A stretch of DNA of 42,512 bases from M55B129 sp034189085 (GTDB lineage: Bacteria > Bacillota > Dethiobacteria > DTU022). The stretch covers positions 1-42,512 of the forward strand of contig JAXHVH010000016.1 of NCBI GenBank assembly GCA_034189085.1, given 5' to 3'. Shown here one piece after another: positions 1 to 8,259 of the stretch (its first letter is position 1; each line of letters begins with the position of its first letter). The notes beneath the pieces were generated by a model. That model saw nothing but the letters and a program-made list of their open reading frames with translations. It did not search any database and was not told the origin of the DNA. The translations under genes and the position numbers were made by a program.

Positions 1-169
1 TCCTCAGCTTGTGCCTGATGCAGTTCCTATTCGTCAGGCCGGAGATTTGCTTTAAGCCTTCCTTCACACTCCACCTCGCGAGGGACGCGCTTGGCCCTGG
101 CTATACACTTCCCGCTACCGGGCGTGTTCGGGACTTCCACCCGTTAGACTGCGCCCATGCCGGGCGCAC
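1..169 (-). mobile_element. Group II intron, 5' end (domain I start), cut by window edge
   Basis: Read on the minus strand, the sequence starts at 169 with GTGCGCCC, which fits the group II intron 5' consensus GUGYG. It continues with GC-rich paired segments typical of domain I, such as a GGGTGGAAGTCCCG-like block and a GAGGTGGAGTGTGAAGGAAG-like block. The 5' splice site would lie at 169/170. The 5' exon is the terminator hairpin of the anti-sigma gene, transcribed in the same direction as the intron. Insertion directly behind a terminator is the known habit of class C introns, so class C is my inference. Only the first 169 nt are visible. Domains II-VI, any reverse transcriptase ORF and the 3' splice site lie left of the window. 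Confidence 0.75.
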
Positions 170-170
170 C

Positions 171-213
171 AATAAGCGAAAAAGAGGCTCAACGAGCCTC
201 CTTTTCGCTTATT
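171..213 (-). terminator. Intrinsic terminator of the sigma/anti-sigma operon; intron target
   Basis: This is a long inverted repeat. The core GAGGCTC / GAGCCTC (184-190 and 194-200) has a 3-nt loop and is extended by AATAAGCGAAAA / TTTTCGCTTATT arms. On the minus strand the core is followed by a T-rich CTTTTTCGCTTATT-like tail. The stop codon of the anti-sigma gene (189-191) lies inside the hairpin. The group II intron begins 1-2 nt beyond its end. Confidence 0.8.
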
Positions 214-950
214 TCAATCAGTTCTTCCGGGGTGGGAGATCCGGAAATACCGACGAGGGCCTGCTTTAAGCCGTCCTCCTGCCAGGCCAGAGCCGGACGT
301 CCATCAATAGTGAAGTGAACCATGTCGTTTGCCTTTTCCCTTTCACCTGGAGGAAGCAAAATATGCCCTCCAAGGTGGTCGATGAAACGGTCAATCGGTT
401 CTCCTTCCTCTTCGGAACGGGCCCAGATAAGGCAAGTATCGCCGCGGCAGTAAAGAGCCCCTTTGTAGTGAGGCTCGCCTGCTGTCGTCAGGACAATGGC
501 TTGCTGGAGAACAAGGCCTGGCTGCAGTTCCGACGGCCATGGTGGGGGATCGGGATCAGGTTCGCCAAAAGGCAAAACAGCAGTAGAATCGGCAGCAATC
601 CTGTTTTCGGGCGCCCCAAAGGACTCCCAATCTTCATCCCTGGTTTCCATGATCCCAACACCCTCTTCACTTTCAGCAGGCGCAACGGAATCGGCAACCG
701 ACGCTCCCGGCTGCATGGCCCGCCAGATTCCAAATCCGCCTATAGCAATTACCAGGCAGGCGGCAACCACGGCGGCAGCCCAACTCCATAAAATAGTTCT
801 TTTCCCATCGGAGGTCCCAGGTTCAGCCAGCCGGGACTCAATGCGTCGCCACACCCGGTCGGCAGGAGGTGCTTCAATAGATTCAAATTCCACTTGTAAC
901 GCTTCACGAATAAGATCTTCCGTTAGCTTCAGTTTTCTTTTTTCGGCCAT
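189..950 (-). CDS. Putative transmembrane anti-sigma factor (partner of the ECF sigma factor)
   Basis: A 253-residue protein with a charged N-terminal cytosolic part (about 1-50), one transmembrane segment at about 52-76 (WSWAAAVVAACLVIAIGG...) and an acidic extracytoplasmic C-terminal domain of about 175 residues. The start overlaps the end of the ECF sigma gene by 22 bp, the classic arrangement of a sigma factor with its anti-sigma factor. The role is inferred from this coupling and topology. I do not see the HxxxCxxC zinc motif of the common ZAS/zf-HC2 anti-sigma fold, so the family is not identified. The C-terminal half (for example DTCLIW, FIDHLGGHILLPPGE) may be a sensor domain of unknown ligand. 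The gene ends inside the operon terminator. Confidence 0.6.
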   Translation of the reverse strand: MAEKRKLKLTEDLIREALQVEFESIEAPPADRVWRRIESRLAEPGTSDGKRTILWSWAAAVVAACLVIAIGGFGIWRAMQPGASVADSVAPAESEEGVGIMETRDEDWESFGAPENRIAADSTAVLPFGEPDPDPPPWPSELQPGLVLQQAIVLTTAGEPHYKGALYCRGDTCLIWARSEEEGEPIDRFIDHLGGHILLPPGEREKANDMVHFTIDGRPALAWQEDGLKQALVGISGSPTPEELIEISEKEAR

Positions 951-1597
951 TGTTCCCGGTCACCTCCTTCACCTGTTAGACAAACAGCTCCTTCATCAAG
1001 TTCCAATAAATCGGCCAGGCGCTGCCGGGCCCGGAAAAGCCTCGACTTCACAGTCCCCGGACGAATTTTCAGCATGGCAGCAATTTCTTCCATCTTTAGA
1101 TCATAATAGTATTGCAGCACAATAACCTGGTACTGCTCCGGAGGAAGAGCCCTGATGGCCTCCCGGACCCGTTCAGTTTCCAGGCTGCGGATTGCCTCCT
1201 CCTCCGTATCGCTGCCTTCGGGATTGCCCCGGGGTGAAGGTAGATCATCAGTCAGGTAAATACGTTTCTCGCGCTTCAGGAAATTGCGGGCCAGGTTTGA
1301 AGCAATTACAGCCAGCCAGGCTCCAAATTTGGCCCCATCCCGAAAACTATCCAGATTTCGAAAAGCCCTTATAAAGGCATCCTGGGTTATATCTTCAGCC
1401 GTTTCACGGCGGCGCAGGATATTATAAACCACGGCATAGGTCCGGCGGTAGTAGGATTCAAAAAGAACTCGCTGCGCCTCGCTGTCATTTCGATTGACCA
1501 GTGCCCTCAGGGTATCCTGTTCCAGGGTTATTCCCTCCTCGTTCATCAGGTCTTTCCTATATTTCTCCGGATCATTCGCAAATCCTTTCCCCTCCAT
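929..1597 (-). CDS. ECF-family RNA polymerase sigma factor
   Basis: A 222-residue sigma-70 family protein of the extracytoplasmic function type. Region 2 spans about residues 45-110, with a region 2.2-like AEDITQDAFIRAFRNLDSF and then the DNA-melting and -10 recognition part ending NLARNFLKREKR. Region 4 (about 150-200) carries LPPEQYQVIVLQYYYDLKMEEIAAML and the recognition helix RPGTVKSRLFRARQRL. There is no region 1.1 or 3. The long frame starts at an ATG directly after the comEC stop (TAG/ATG, no gap). A better ribosome site (AGGAAAG, 5-nt spacer) precedes an internal ATG at 1546, which would give 205 residues. It is co-transcribed with comEC upstream and with its putative anti-sigma factor downstream. 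The regulon cannot be told from the window. Confidence 0.9.
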   Translation of the reverse strand: MEGKGFANDPEKYRKDLMNEEGITLEQDTLRALVNRNDSEAQRVLFESYYRRTYAVVYNILRRRETAEDITQDAFIRAFRNLDSFRDGAKFGAWLAVIASNLARNFLKREKRIYLTDDLPSPRGNPEGSDTEEEAIRSLETERVREAIRALPPEQYQVIVLQYYYDLKMEEIAAMLKIRPGTVKSRLFRARQRLADLLELDEGAVCLTGEGGDREQWPKKEN

Positions 1598-4105
1598 CTA
1601 AAACCCTGAAGCTGCCTTTGTTTCATGAGGCCGGATTTGCATCTCCAGTCCGTCGGTTTCGAGAATCACCGCTCCATGCAGATCTGTTCTGAAAAGTTCT
1701 ACCCCCGCCCCGGCAATACTCTCGAGGATAAAAGGATGAGGGTGGCCAAACTGGTTTGCCCCGACCTGGATCACGGCTGCCCGCGGTTGAACTCGTTCCA
1801 GCAAACGGGGCATGTTTTCAAGGTAACCGCCGTGATGGGGGACAACCAGCAGATCTGCCTTGAGATCTACATCCCGGGAAAGTAGATTTTCCACCGCCGG
1901 ATCCTCAATATCTCCGGTAAAAAGCAGGCTTATCTCTCCAAAACAGAGGCGAAAGACAAGTGAATTATTATTCAGATCACTGTTAGTTCCCTGATACAGA
2001 TTGTTCTTTGGTGGAGATAGGAATTCCAGCCTCATATCAGGACCGCAGTGCCAGAACTGGCCTGCTGATGCCGGAGATACAGCCGTTCCTGCAGATTCAG
2101 CCCTTGCCAGCAGTTCCCTGTAAAAGGGGGACTCGCCTGCCTGTGGTGAAACCAGAATGGTATCAACAGGAATTGTCCCCACAATGGGTAGAAAACCGCC
2201 ATAATGATCTTCATGAGGATGGGTGATAACGGCCAGATCAATGCGCCGGGTACCTTTGTAACGGAGAAAGGGTAAAACAACCTTTTCTCCCACCGCACCC
2301 GGGTCACCAAGGTAGGCAGGATCACCCCCGGCATCAACCATGACCACGCTGCCGTCTGCTGTTTCGAGCTGGGCGGCTGCCCCCTGACCAACATCAAGGA
2401 ATGTCACTGTCAGGTAGGGACCTGATGGAGAAAAAACTACCTGCATGATTATCACACCAGCCGCCAGGGCCAGAAAAAGGCTTATCAGGTAAAAACGCTG
2501 TGAATCAGCCGGGCTTTTTTTAAGAAACGGGAAAAGATGGTCAAAAACAGAAAAAAAATCTTTCCCTTCATCCGTTACGGCTGTTCGATAATAGATAAAC
2601 AGGCCTGCTACAAGAACAACGTAAAAGAGAATCAGCGCAGCTTCTCCCGGTGGACAAACAGCCCTGTACAAACCGGGAACTGCACTTAACCGGGTGACAA
2701 AAAGCATGATCTCAAGCAGCGGTCTGGCACCCCACAGCAAGAGCTCTCCCACAAAAGGAAAGATCAGATAGGCCAGGGCTCCGGTCAAGCCCAGCCCGAC
2801 CAGCACACCCATCAGCGGTAGCAGAATGAGATTGAAAAAGAGAGCTCCCACCGGCAAATGATGGAAATGATATACTGACAGCGGAAGTACTCCTATCTGG
2901 GCAGCCGTCGTTACAGCCAGGATGCTGCCTAAAGATGAAGGCATTCTAATAGAAACCAGTAAATTTTTTAGCATCGGACTGATATAAACGATTGCCAGGG
3001 TAGCTGCATAGGAAAACTGAAAACCGGGATCAAAAAGAAGAAGAGGATTGATGAAAAGAGTTACCAGGGCGGCAAAAGCAACTGCCGTGGGCAAATCCCT
3101 CTCCCGTTCCAGCAGGAGGGCTCCCAGGGCACAGGCCACCATCAGAGCAGCCCTCATAGCAGAAGGTCGCATGCCCGTCAAAGCAGCATAAGCAAAGACC
3201 AAAATAATAGCCCAGAGCAGCGGCAGACGTCCGCGAAAACCCAGCCATCTCTCCAATCCCAGGACCATGGCGGCCACCAGACCAACATGGAGGCCTGAAA
3301 CAGCCATAAGGTGTCCAACCCCCGCCTGCCGGAAATTGATCTCCACATCCTCGGGCAGTTGCTGACGCCGGCCAAAGAGAACGGCTGTAAGCAGCTCCGC
3401 CGCAGGCGATGGCAGGGTTCTGCTGATTGCCGTGCTCATAGCCCTGCGTATTTTGACAGTAGCGCCCTGCAGGCCGCTACTGTCTCCCTGTCCCAGCGAA
3501 TCGACCTGGAGGGAGAGGGGATAAATGAGGGCATCAATACCTCTGCTGTGCAAATAAAAAGAATAATCAAAGCCGCCCGGATTGCGCCTCCCCTGCGGCT
3601 CGACGATATTCCCTCGCAACCTCAGCCTTTCGCCAAACCAGTAAGAATTATACTCATCGCCATAAATCTTTACCAGCAGAGTCCCTTCAACAGGGAAACG
3701 TCCTTCCCGCGTTTCGATTAGATCGATTTTCAGACGGTAGTCAGCGTGATCCTCATAGAACAGGGGTTCTTCGTCAACCGTTCCTTCCACGTATACAGGG
3801 TAACCGATAAAGGGAGCCAGGCTCTCTGCCGGGCGGACCTCTGCGGCATAAACCATTCCTCCGGCAGTCAGGACAGCCAGTAAAAGCAAAACCTCGCCCA
3901 CTTCGAGCAGGCCGAAAACAAGGGCTGAAACCAGGGAAAAAAGAAGCAGGGCTGCCGAAAAATAAGCAAATGACGGTTCCTCCAGGCAGATCCTGCCCGC
4001 TGCGATGCCGATTATGTACAGGAACGTTATCGCAACCAGGTAACGGCCCTTTAAATTATCTTTCAGTGTCTTCAACAAGAATCTTTTTGCTGCTGAGTTT
4101 ACCAT
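1598..4105 (-). CDS. comEC: ComEC/Rec2 family DNA-uptake channel
   Basis: An 835-residue polytopic membrane protein that forms the channel carrying single-stranded transforming DNA across the cytoplasmic membrane. The order is an N-terminal DUF4131-like region with three membrane segments and a soluble beta-rich part (about 20-200), the Competence domain with many helices including AVSGLHVGLVAA (about 265-500), and a C-terminal metallo-beta-lactamase domain from about residue 560. That domain carries the metal motif THPHEDHYGG near 626-635 and later GDIEDPA and VPHHGG. Length and domain order match full ComEC proteins. No strong ribosome site precedes the ATG. A weak CTGCC/GGCAG hairpin lies 15-30 nt upstream. 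ComEA, its partner, is encoded at 17953-18525 rather than next door. Confidence 0.93.
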   Translation of the reverse strand: MVNSAAKRFLLKTLKDNLKGRYLVAITFLYIIGIAAGRICLEEPSFAYFSAALLLFSLVSALVFGLLEVGEVLLLLAVLTAGGMVYAAEVRPAESLAPFIGYPVYVEGTVDEEPLFYEDHADYRLKIDLIETREGRFPVEGTLLVKIYGDEYNSYWFGERLRLRGNIVEPQGRRNPGGFDYSFYLHSRGIDALIYPLSLQVDSLGQGDSSGLQGATVKIRRAMSTAISRTLPSPAAELLTAVLFGRRQQLPEDVEINFRQAGVGHLMAVSGLHVGLVAAMVLGLERWLGFRGRLPLLWAIILVFAYAALTGMRPSAMRAALMVACALGALLLERERDLPTAVAFAALVTLFINPLLLFDPGFQFSYAATLAIVYISPMLKNLLVSIRMPSSLGSILAVTTAAQIGVLPLSVYHFHHLPVGALFFNLILLPLMGVLVGLGLTGALAYLIFPFVGELLLWGARPLLEIMLFVTRLSAVPGLYRAVCPPGEAALILFYVVLVAGLFIYYRTAVTDEGKDFFSVFDHLFPFLKKSPADSQRFYLISLFLALAAGVIIMQVVFSPSGPYLTVTFLDVGQGAAAQLETADGSVVMVDAGGDPAYLGDPGAVGEKVVLPFLRYKGTRRIDLAVITHPHEDHYGGFLPIVGTIPVDTILVSPQAGESPFYRELLARAESAGTAVSPASAGQFWHCGPDMRLEFLSPPKNNLYQGTNSDLNNNSLVFRLCFGEISLLFTGDIEDPAVENLLSRDVDLKADLLVVPHHGGYLENMPRLLERVQPRAAVIQVGANQFGHPHPFILESIAGAGVELFRTDLHGAVILETDGLEMQIRPHETKAASGF

Positions 4106-4254
4106 GGCTATTTAAAATTCTGCCTGATGGCAGTGGTTGAAATAATAATATTTCTTACTGTTGACAATTTTTTATTGCTCAAGAATTACCTTGTCCTGAC
4201 TCTTTCGCTACAACTCACCGTCCACTGGGTTCAAGCTGTCTCTCTCTGCCGGTA

Positions 4255-5733
4255 TCACTGAAATACTTCTTTAAAAAGATCAAAAGTCTTCGCTTTCTGA
4301 TCAACTGAAGGAGCCGACGTAAGCAGTGAAACAACCACCAGGGTCAGCACGGCAATGAGAAAAGCCGGGAAAACGGGCATAAAATCAAAGGTAGTCCAAC
4401 CCGGCAGGACTTCCAGATACCACAGGTGCAGCATCACCGCCGGCAGGATAAGGGCAGCACAGGCTCCGTACTTATTGGCTCTTTTCCAGTAAAGAGCTCC
4501 AATCATGACCGGAAGCATGATCGAAAAACCGGAAAAGGCAAAAGCGGCGATATTAAGAATCGCTGCCGGCCGGATCAAGGCTCCATAATAAGCAGCAGCG
4601 GCAAAAATTACCAGCAGAATACGCCCCCAGAAAACAGCCTGTTGTGATGATACCCGCCTGAATCGGGGTAGCAGATCGTCCGTTACCAGATGGGCTACCG
4701 TCAACAGCTGGGAATCAATAGAAGATTTAACAATAGCCAGGATTACTACCAGACCCAGGATAGTCCAGGTTGGGGTAAGGAATTCTTTTATTAGCAGAGG
4801 AACGATATTATCCGCTTCTTTGCCTGCCAATCCGGGAACGGCCACTGAACCCCACACTCCAAGCAATGTTGAAATACCGAAAATAAAAGCCAGGGCCAGT
4901 GGATAGAAAAGGCTGACCCGCTTCAGGTTGCGGCTGCTGTGTGCTGCCAGGATACGGGTAAACATCTGGGGGAAAACGATCACGGCAATGGAATTGGTGA
5001 AGGAAAAACTAAACCAGTTAATGGGTGCAATTTCCGCTGAAAGGCCGCGCTGAAGCATGGCAGGATTGCTCCGGACAATCTGTTCAGTAATCGATGTAAA
5101 CCCTCCCAGAGCCCGGGCAACGGCCACCAGGATAAAAAGCGCAAGAACCAGGAACAAGGACCCCTGGAAAATATCGGTCCACACTGTTCCCCGCATACCC
5201 GCAGGAATCGTGTAAACCAGGGAAATGCCGATAATAACCAGGGCGGAAAGAGAATAGGGAACCAGGCCTTCAGTTACCGTGGACAGGGCCAGGCTTCCGC
5301 CGATAACACTGACTACCAGGTAAGGCAATGTGTAGTAAAGGAGAAGGATAAGAAAAAGGAAGGCTACCAGCTTACTTTTGAAAATACCGCCAAAAACCTG
5401 GGGCTGGGTAGCATAACCATAACGTTTTCCCAGCAGCCATGAGCGGTAACCAATGAGATAATAAGTAAAAGGGGTAATAAATATACTCCAGCCGATTACG
5501 TAACCGTAAGCACCATAACCAACCTGGTAAGAGAATCCGGCATGGCCAATAATAGTAAAAGCAGTGATGTTACTGGCGAAAAGAGTCATAAAAATGGCAA
5601 TGCTACCCAGGCCCCTGCTGGCCAGAAAATAATCTTCGCGAGTTTTCCTGGTGATCCGCGCTCCGAAGATCCCAATAACAATGAGGATGCAAACATAGAG
5701 GGCAAGAATTCCCAGACCAAGGGGAGAAATCAT
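4255..5733 (-). CDS. Sodium:solute symporter (SSS family)
   Basis: A 492-residue membrane protein with about 13 hydrophobic segments. It has the N-terminal signature of the SSS/SSF family: a first helix, then TRKTREDYFLASRGLGSIAIF with the sodium-site helix following (FASNITAFTIIGHAGFSYQ). Members couple Na+ entry to uptake of pantothenate, carboxylates, amino acids or similar compounds. The substrate cannot be read from the sequence. The gene overlaps the upstream DUF3311 gene by 4 bp (ATGA), so the two are translationally coupled. Small DUF3311/YhdT-like proteins are often paired with PanF-type symporters. About 150 bp without a clear gene separate its end from comEC. Confidence 0.88.
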   Translation of the reverse strand: MISPLGLGILALYVCILIVIGIFGARITRKTREDYFLASRGLGSIAIFMTLFASNITAFTIIGHAGFSYQVGYGAYGYVIGWSIFITPFTYYLIGYRSWLLGKRYGYATQPQVFGGIFKSKLVAFLFLILLLYYTLPYLVVSVIGGSLALSTVTEGLVPYSLSALVIIGISLVYTIPAGMRGTVWTDIFQGSLFLVLALFILVAVARALGGFTSITEQIVRSNPAMLQRGLSAEIAPINWFSFSFTNSIAVIVFPQMFTRILAAHSSRNLKRVSLFYPLALAFIFGISTLLGVWGSVAVPGLAGKEADNIVPLLIKEFLTPTWTILGLVVILAIVKSSIDSQLLTVAHLVTDDLLPRFRRVSSQQAVFWGRILLVIFAAAAYYGALIRPAAILNIAAFAFSGFSIMLPVMIGALYWKRANKYGACAALILPAVMLHLWYLEVLPGWTTFDFMPVFPAFLIAVLTLVVVSLLTSAPSVDQKAKTFDLFKEVFQ

Positions 5734-5987
5734 TTTTCCACCTTCTCTTCCCCGGAAAAAGAAGAAAGAACATTATCCGAAGGCTCGGGCCAGGCCAGGG
5801 CAATAATCAATCTCATCGCTCCAAAAGCAAGCAGGGCATAACCAACATAATAGAAAAAAGCAAAAGGCATGAATCCAAAAAACAGGGGGATACGGGTATC
5901 AAGCTCCCATAACCAGAAACTATTGTGCAGAACAAACATGAGTGCAACAATTAATAAAACCATGATAAATTTTATTTTGAATGACAT
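5730..5987 (-). CDS. DUF3311-like small membrane protein, symporter partner
   Basis: An 85-residue protein with two membrane helices (about 5-22 and 38-62). Its second-helix approach LFFGFMPFAFFYYVGYALL resembles the P-x-LFGFPFFYWYQL pattern of DUF3311. An in-frame ATG lies 21 bp further upstream, but the Shine-Dalgarno AGGAGG falls inside that extension and sits 10 nt before the ATG at 5987, so I take the shorter form. The last 4 bp overlap the start of the sodium:solute symporter, and the pair probably works as one transporter unit. The exact biochemical role of such small partners is not established. Confidence 0.75.
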   Translation of the reverse strand: MSFKIKFIMVLLIVALMFVLHNSFWLWELDTRIPLFFGFMPFAFFYYVGYALLAFGAMRLIIALAWPEPSDNVLSSFSGEEKVEK

Positions 5988-6102
5988 TCTCAATAAACCT
6001 CCTAACATTTACACCTGCCATAAACAGCGTTGCGATATTTTTTGCATATTCGACGGAATGTTAATTATTCCTTCATTTTCAGTAAAGCGGGATCACAACA
6101 TG

Positions 6103-6142
6103 CTTAACAAAGAAACCCGCCGCAGCGGGTTTCTTTGTTAAG
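6103..6142. terminator. Strong hairpin, probable bidirectional terminator
   Basis: A perfect 18-bp inverted repeat (6103-6120 and 6125-6142) around a 4-nt CGCA loop. The GC core AACCCGC/GCGGGTT is followed in either direction by TTTCTTTGTT, so both strands have a U-rich tail. On the minus strand it ends the lipoprotein transcript (stop at 6173). The next minus-strand gene starts 115 bp further on. The rest of 5988-6172 shows nothing else I can name. Confidence 0.8.
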
Positions 6143-6172
6143 CCTTTCAAAAAAAGTAGCATAACTACCCTG

Positions 6173-6586
6173 TTAATCCTCAATAATCACTTCCTGGGTC
6201 GCCCGTACCTCGTCCCCCACCTTGATGGAAACCTTATATTTGCCTGGATCGCTGAAAAAGATGGGATCATAAATATAATTAAACTCTGGATCCAGATCGT
6301 ACTCTTTGTTAGCTAAAACTTCTCCGGATTCGCTGTGAATCAGCTCAACCATTACTCTATTGCCGTTAAATGGCTCATTATTAAAAAAATTAAAATAAAA
6401 ATCTTCCCCCGCTTTGAAATTTGTCTGCGGCGACACTATGTCCATGTTCTCATCAATCTCATACCCCAGTTCCAGGACCGACCCCCCTACTGAAGAACTC
6501 TTAACAATATCTTCGCTGCTGCAGGAAGCCCCAAAAAGGATTATCATAATCAGCAAAAGTATAACCAGAACTGCTTTTTTAAACAT
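6173..6586 (-). CDS. Hypothetical secreted lipoprotein
   Basis: A 137-residue protein starting MFKKAVLVILLLIMIILF and then GASC, a type II signal peptide whose Cys would be lipidated. The mature part (about 115 residues) is acidic and beta-rich, with a C-terminal strand pattern (DPGKYKVSIKVGDEVRATQEVIIED end) like a small Ig-like or BsuPI-like beta sandwich. No catalytic motif is visible. An upstream ATG would add 7 residues, but AAAGGGG lies between the two and supports the ATG at 6586. The gene is monocistronic, with a strong terminator downstream and a 190-bp divergent spacer toward the ECF operon. I do not recognise a specific family. Confidence 0.7.
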   Translation of the reverse strand: MFKKAVLVILLLIMIILFGASCSSEDIVKSSSVGGSVLELGYEIDENMDIVSPQTNFKAGEDFYFNFFNNEPFNGNRVMVELIHSESGEVLANKEYDLDPEFNYIYDPIFFSDPGKYKVSIKVGDEVRATQEVIIED

Positions 6587-6779
6587 TAAATTTTCGACCC
6601 CTTTCATTGTTGTCTATTGATTAATAATGTGATTTTATTCGCTACCGCCCCCTGTAATCCTTTAACCTGAAAAAATATTCTCCCTTTGCTTCAACATGTT
6701 TAAATCATTACAATGAAGGATTAATATATTCTTTTGTAGAATAAAGCTTAGTTAATCATCGTAATGGGAGGAACTATTC

Positions 6780-7304
6780 ATGAATTTATCAGTGCGCAAA
6801 ATCGTTGTTTCAGGAATCCTCGGAGCGATCGCCATACTACTGGGAGTAACAAGACTGGGCTTTATTCCTGTACCCACCCCGGCCGGCCATGCCACGATTA
6901 TGCATATTCCGGTTATTCTTGGCGGTGTTCTGGAAGGACCGGTGGTCGGTCTGATTACAGGAGCTATATTTGGTCTTTTCAGCTTCCTACAACCCGGTGC
7001 TCCTTATTTTGCCGACCCCCTTGTTTCAATTTTACCACGCCTGTTCATCGGAATAGCAGCCTATCTCGTTTATGTTTCGACCAGGCGAATCAATAATACT
7101 CTGGCTGCTGTGCTGGCAGGAGCTGTCGGTTCAGCTGTCAACACAATTCTGGTCATGGGAATGATCACCCTGCGCGGTTATCTGCCGGCTGAGGTTTCCT
7201 TATCGGTTGGGCTCCTGCACGGTATTCCGGAAATGATCGTGGCCGCTGTGCTCACGGTTATCCTGGTCAAAGGGATCCAGAGAATCAGGCCACAGGAAGA
7301 ATAA
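6780..7304 (+). CDS. ECF transporter S component (substrate-binding membrane subunit)
   Basis: A 174-residue protein with about six hydrophobic helices, the size and topology of ECF S components. It has the family-like N-terminus (LSVRKIVVSGILGAIAILLG), the loop FIPVPTPAGHATIMHIPVILGG and a conserved GLITGAIFGLFSFLQP segment. S components bind the vitamin or metal with high affinity, and the A-A-T module drives uptake. GGGAGG ends 8 nt before the ATG. It is followed by ecfA1, ecfA2 and ecfT, so it probably uses a dedicated rather than shared module. The substrate is not obvious. I saw no convincing riboswitch in the 190 bp upstream that would reveal it. Confidence 0.88.
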   Translation: MNLSVRKIVVSGILGAIAILLGVTRLGFIPVPTPAGHATIMHIPVILGGVLEGPVVGLITGAIFGLFSFLQPGAPYFADPLVSILPRLFIGIAAYLVYVSTRRINNTLAAVLAGAVGSAVNTILVMGMITLRGYLPAEVSLSVGLLHGIPEMIVAAVLTVILVKGIQRIRPQEE

Positions 7305-7413
7305 TCCCCCGGTGAAACATATCTATCCCCTTTTTTGGAAAAGAAAAAGATCCTGCAGGAAAAGCGTCCTTTCTGGCAATGTCCTGCAAAAAATAAGCCT
7401 GGATTGATATAAC

Positions 7414-8259
7414 ATGGAAAATAATCTGATTGAAGCGACTAATCTTAGTTATGCCTACCGCAGCGCAACGGGCCCTGCAGTTAAAGCCCTCGATGGTGTT
7501 AGTATAAATGTCAGGCGCGGTGAAATGGTAGCTATTACCGGCCGGAATGGTTCGGGTAAATCCACTCTGGCCAGGCACTTCAATGGCCTCCTCATGCCAT
7601 CGGCGGGTCGTGTATTGATCAATGGTCTTCTCACGACAGAGAAAAAAAATATTCCCATCATCCGCAGGGCAGTAGGCATGGTTTTTCAAAACCCCGACAA
7701 TCAGCTAATCAGCAGCATTGTGGAAGAAGATATTGCCTTCGGCCCTGAAAACCTTGGCGTTCCTCAAGAAGAGATCAGGACAAGGGTTGATCACGCCCTA
7801 CAGGTCATGGAACTGGAAAGCCTTCGTTTTGAAGCCCCCAACCACCTTTCAGAAGGACAGAAACAACTGGTCGCTATCGCCGGGGTTCTGGCTATGCAAC
7901 CGGAATGTATTATCCTTGACGAGCCAACAGCCCACCTTGATCCACGAGGGCGGAGGGACGTCATTGAAAGTGTGCTCCGGCTGAACAAAGAAGAAGGAAT
8001 TACCATTGTCTGGCTCACTCATTTCATGAACGAAGCAGCTAAATTTAATCGCATGCTGATCATGGACAGCGGTTCAATAGTCATGGAAGGATCGCCACGG
8101 TATATTTTCCGCCGTGGAAGTGAAATAGCAGCCTACGGCCTTGATCTGCCGGTTACCACCTGCCTGGCCGCCGGTTTGCACAGACAGGGTTTTAATATCA
8201 GGCCCGATATTACCGATCCCGAGGAGTTAGTAAACAGCCTATGCCTATTGAAACAGTAA
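7414..8259 (+). CDS. ecfA1: ECF transporter ATPase A1
   Basis: A 281-residue ABC ATPase. Walker A GRNGSGKS is at 43-50, the Q-loop is VFQNPDNQL, the signature is LSEGQ at 145-149 (consensus LSGGQ), Walker B is IILDE with catalytic E170, and the switch His is H203 (WLTHFMNEA). The FQNPDNQL and EEDIAFGPENLG segments are typical of ECF-type ATPases. It pairs with EcfA2 and drives the T and S subunits. A 109-bp spacer with a TGCAGGA/TCCTGCA inverted repeat separates it from the S gene. Its 3' end overlaps ecfA2 by 19 bp. The altered signature matters because it completes EcfA2's own degenerate ATP site. No strong ribosome site precedes the ATG. Confidence 0.93.
   Translation: MENNLIEATNLSYAYRSATGPAVKALDGVSINVRRGEMVAITGRNGSGKSTLARHFNGLLMPSAGRVLINGLLTTEKKNIPIIRRAVGMVFQNPDNQLISSIVEEDIAFGPENLGVPQEEIRTRVDHALQVMELESLRFEAPNHLSEGQKQLVAIAGVLAMQPECIILDEPTAHLDPRGRRDVIESVLRLNKEEGITIVWLTHFMNEAAKFNRMLIMDSGSIVMEGSPRYIFRRGSEIAAYGLDLPVTTCLAAGLHRQGFNIRPDITDPEELVNSLCLLKQ

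Noticed and set aside
171..213. Inverted repeat as an insertion-sequence end
   Set aside because: It is a typical terminator at the end of a gene, with the stop codon inside and no target duplication.
9..269. 86-residue plus-strand ORF
   Set aside because: It is antisense to the group II intron and the anti-sigma gene end. Peptides of this type are recurrent spurious calls from repeated intron sequence.
4106..4254. CTGCC/GGCAG hairpin before comEC as an attenuator
   Set aside because: Only a 5-bp stem with an AT-rich but not T-run tail. Too weak to call.
6103..6142. 18-bp palindrome as recombination or operator site
   Set aside because: The GC core with T-rich arms on both sides and its position between gene ends are best explained as a bidirectional terminator.
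6608..6779. Vitamin riboswitch that would reveal the ECF substrate
   Set aside because: No TPP, FMN, cobalamin or preQ1 core could be found in the short AT-rich spacer.
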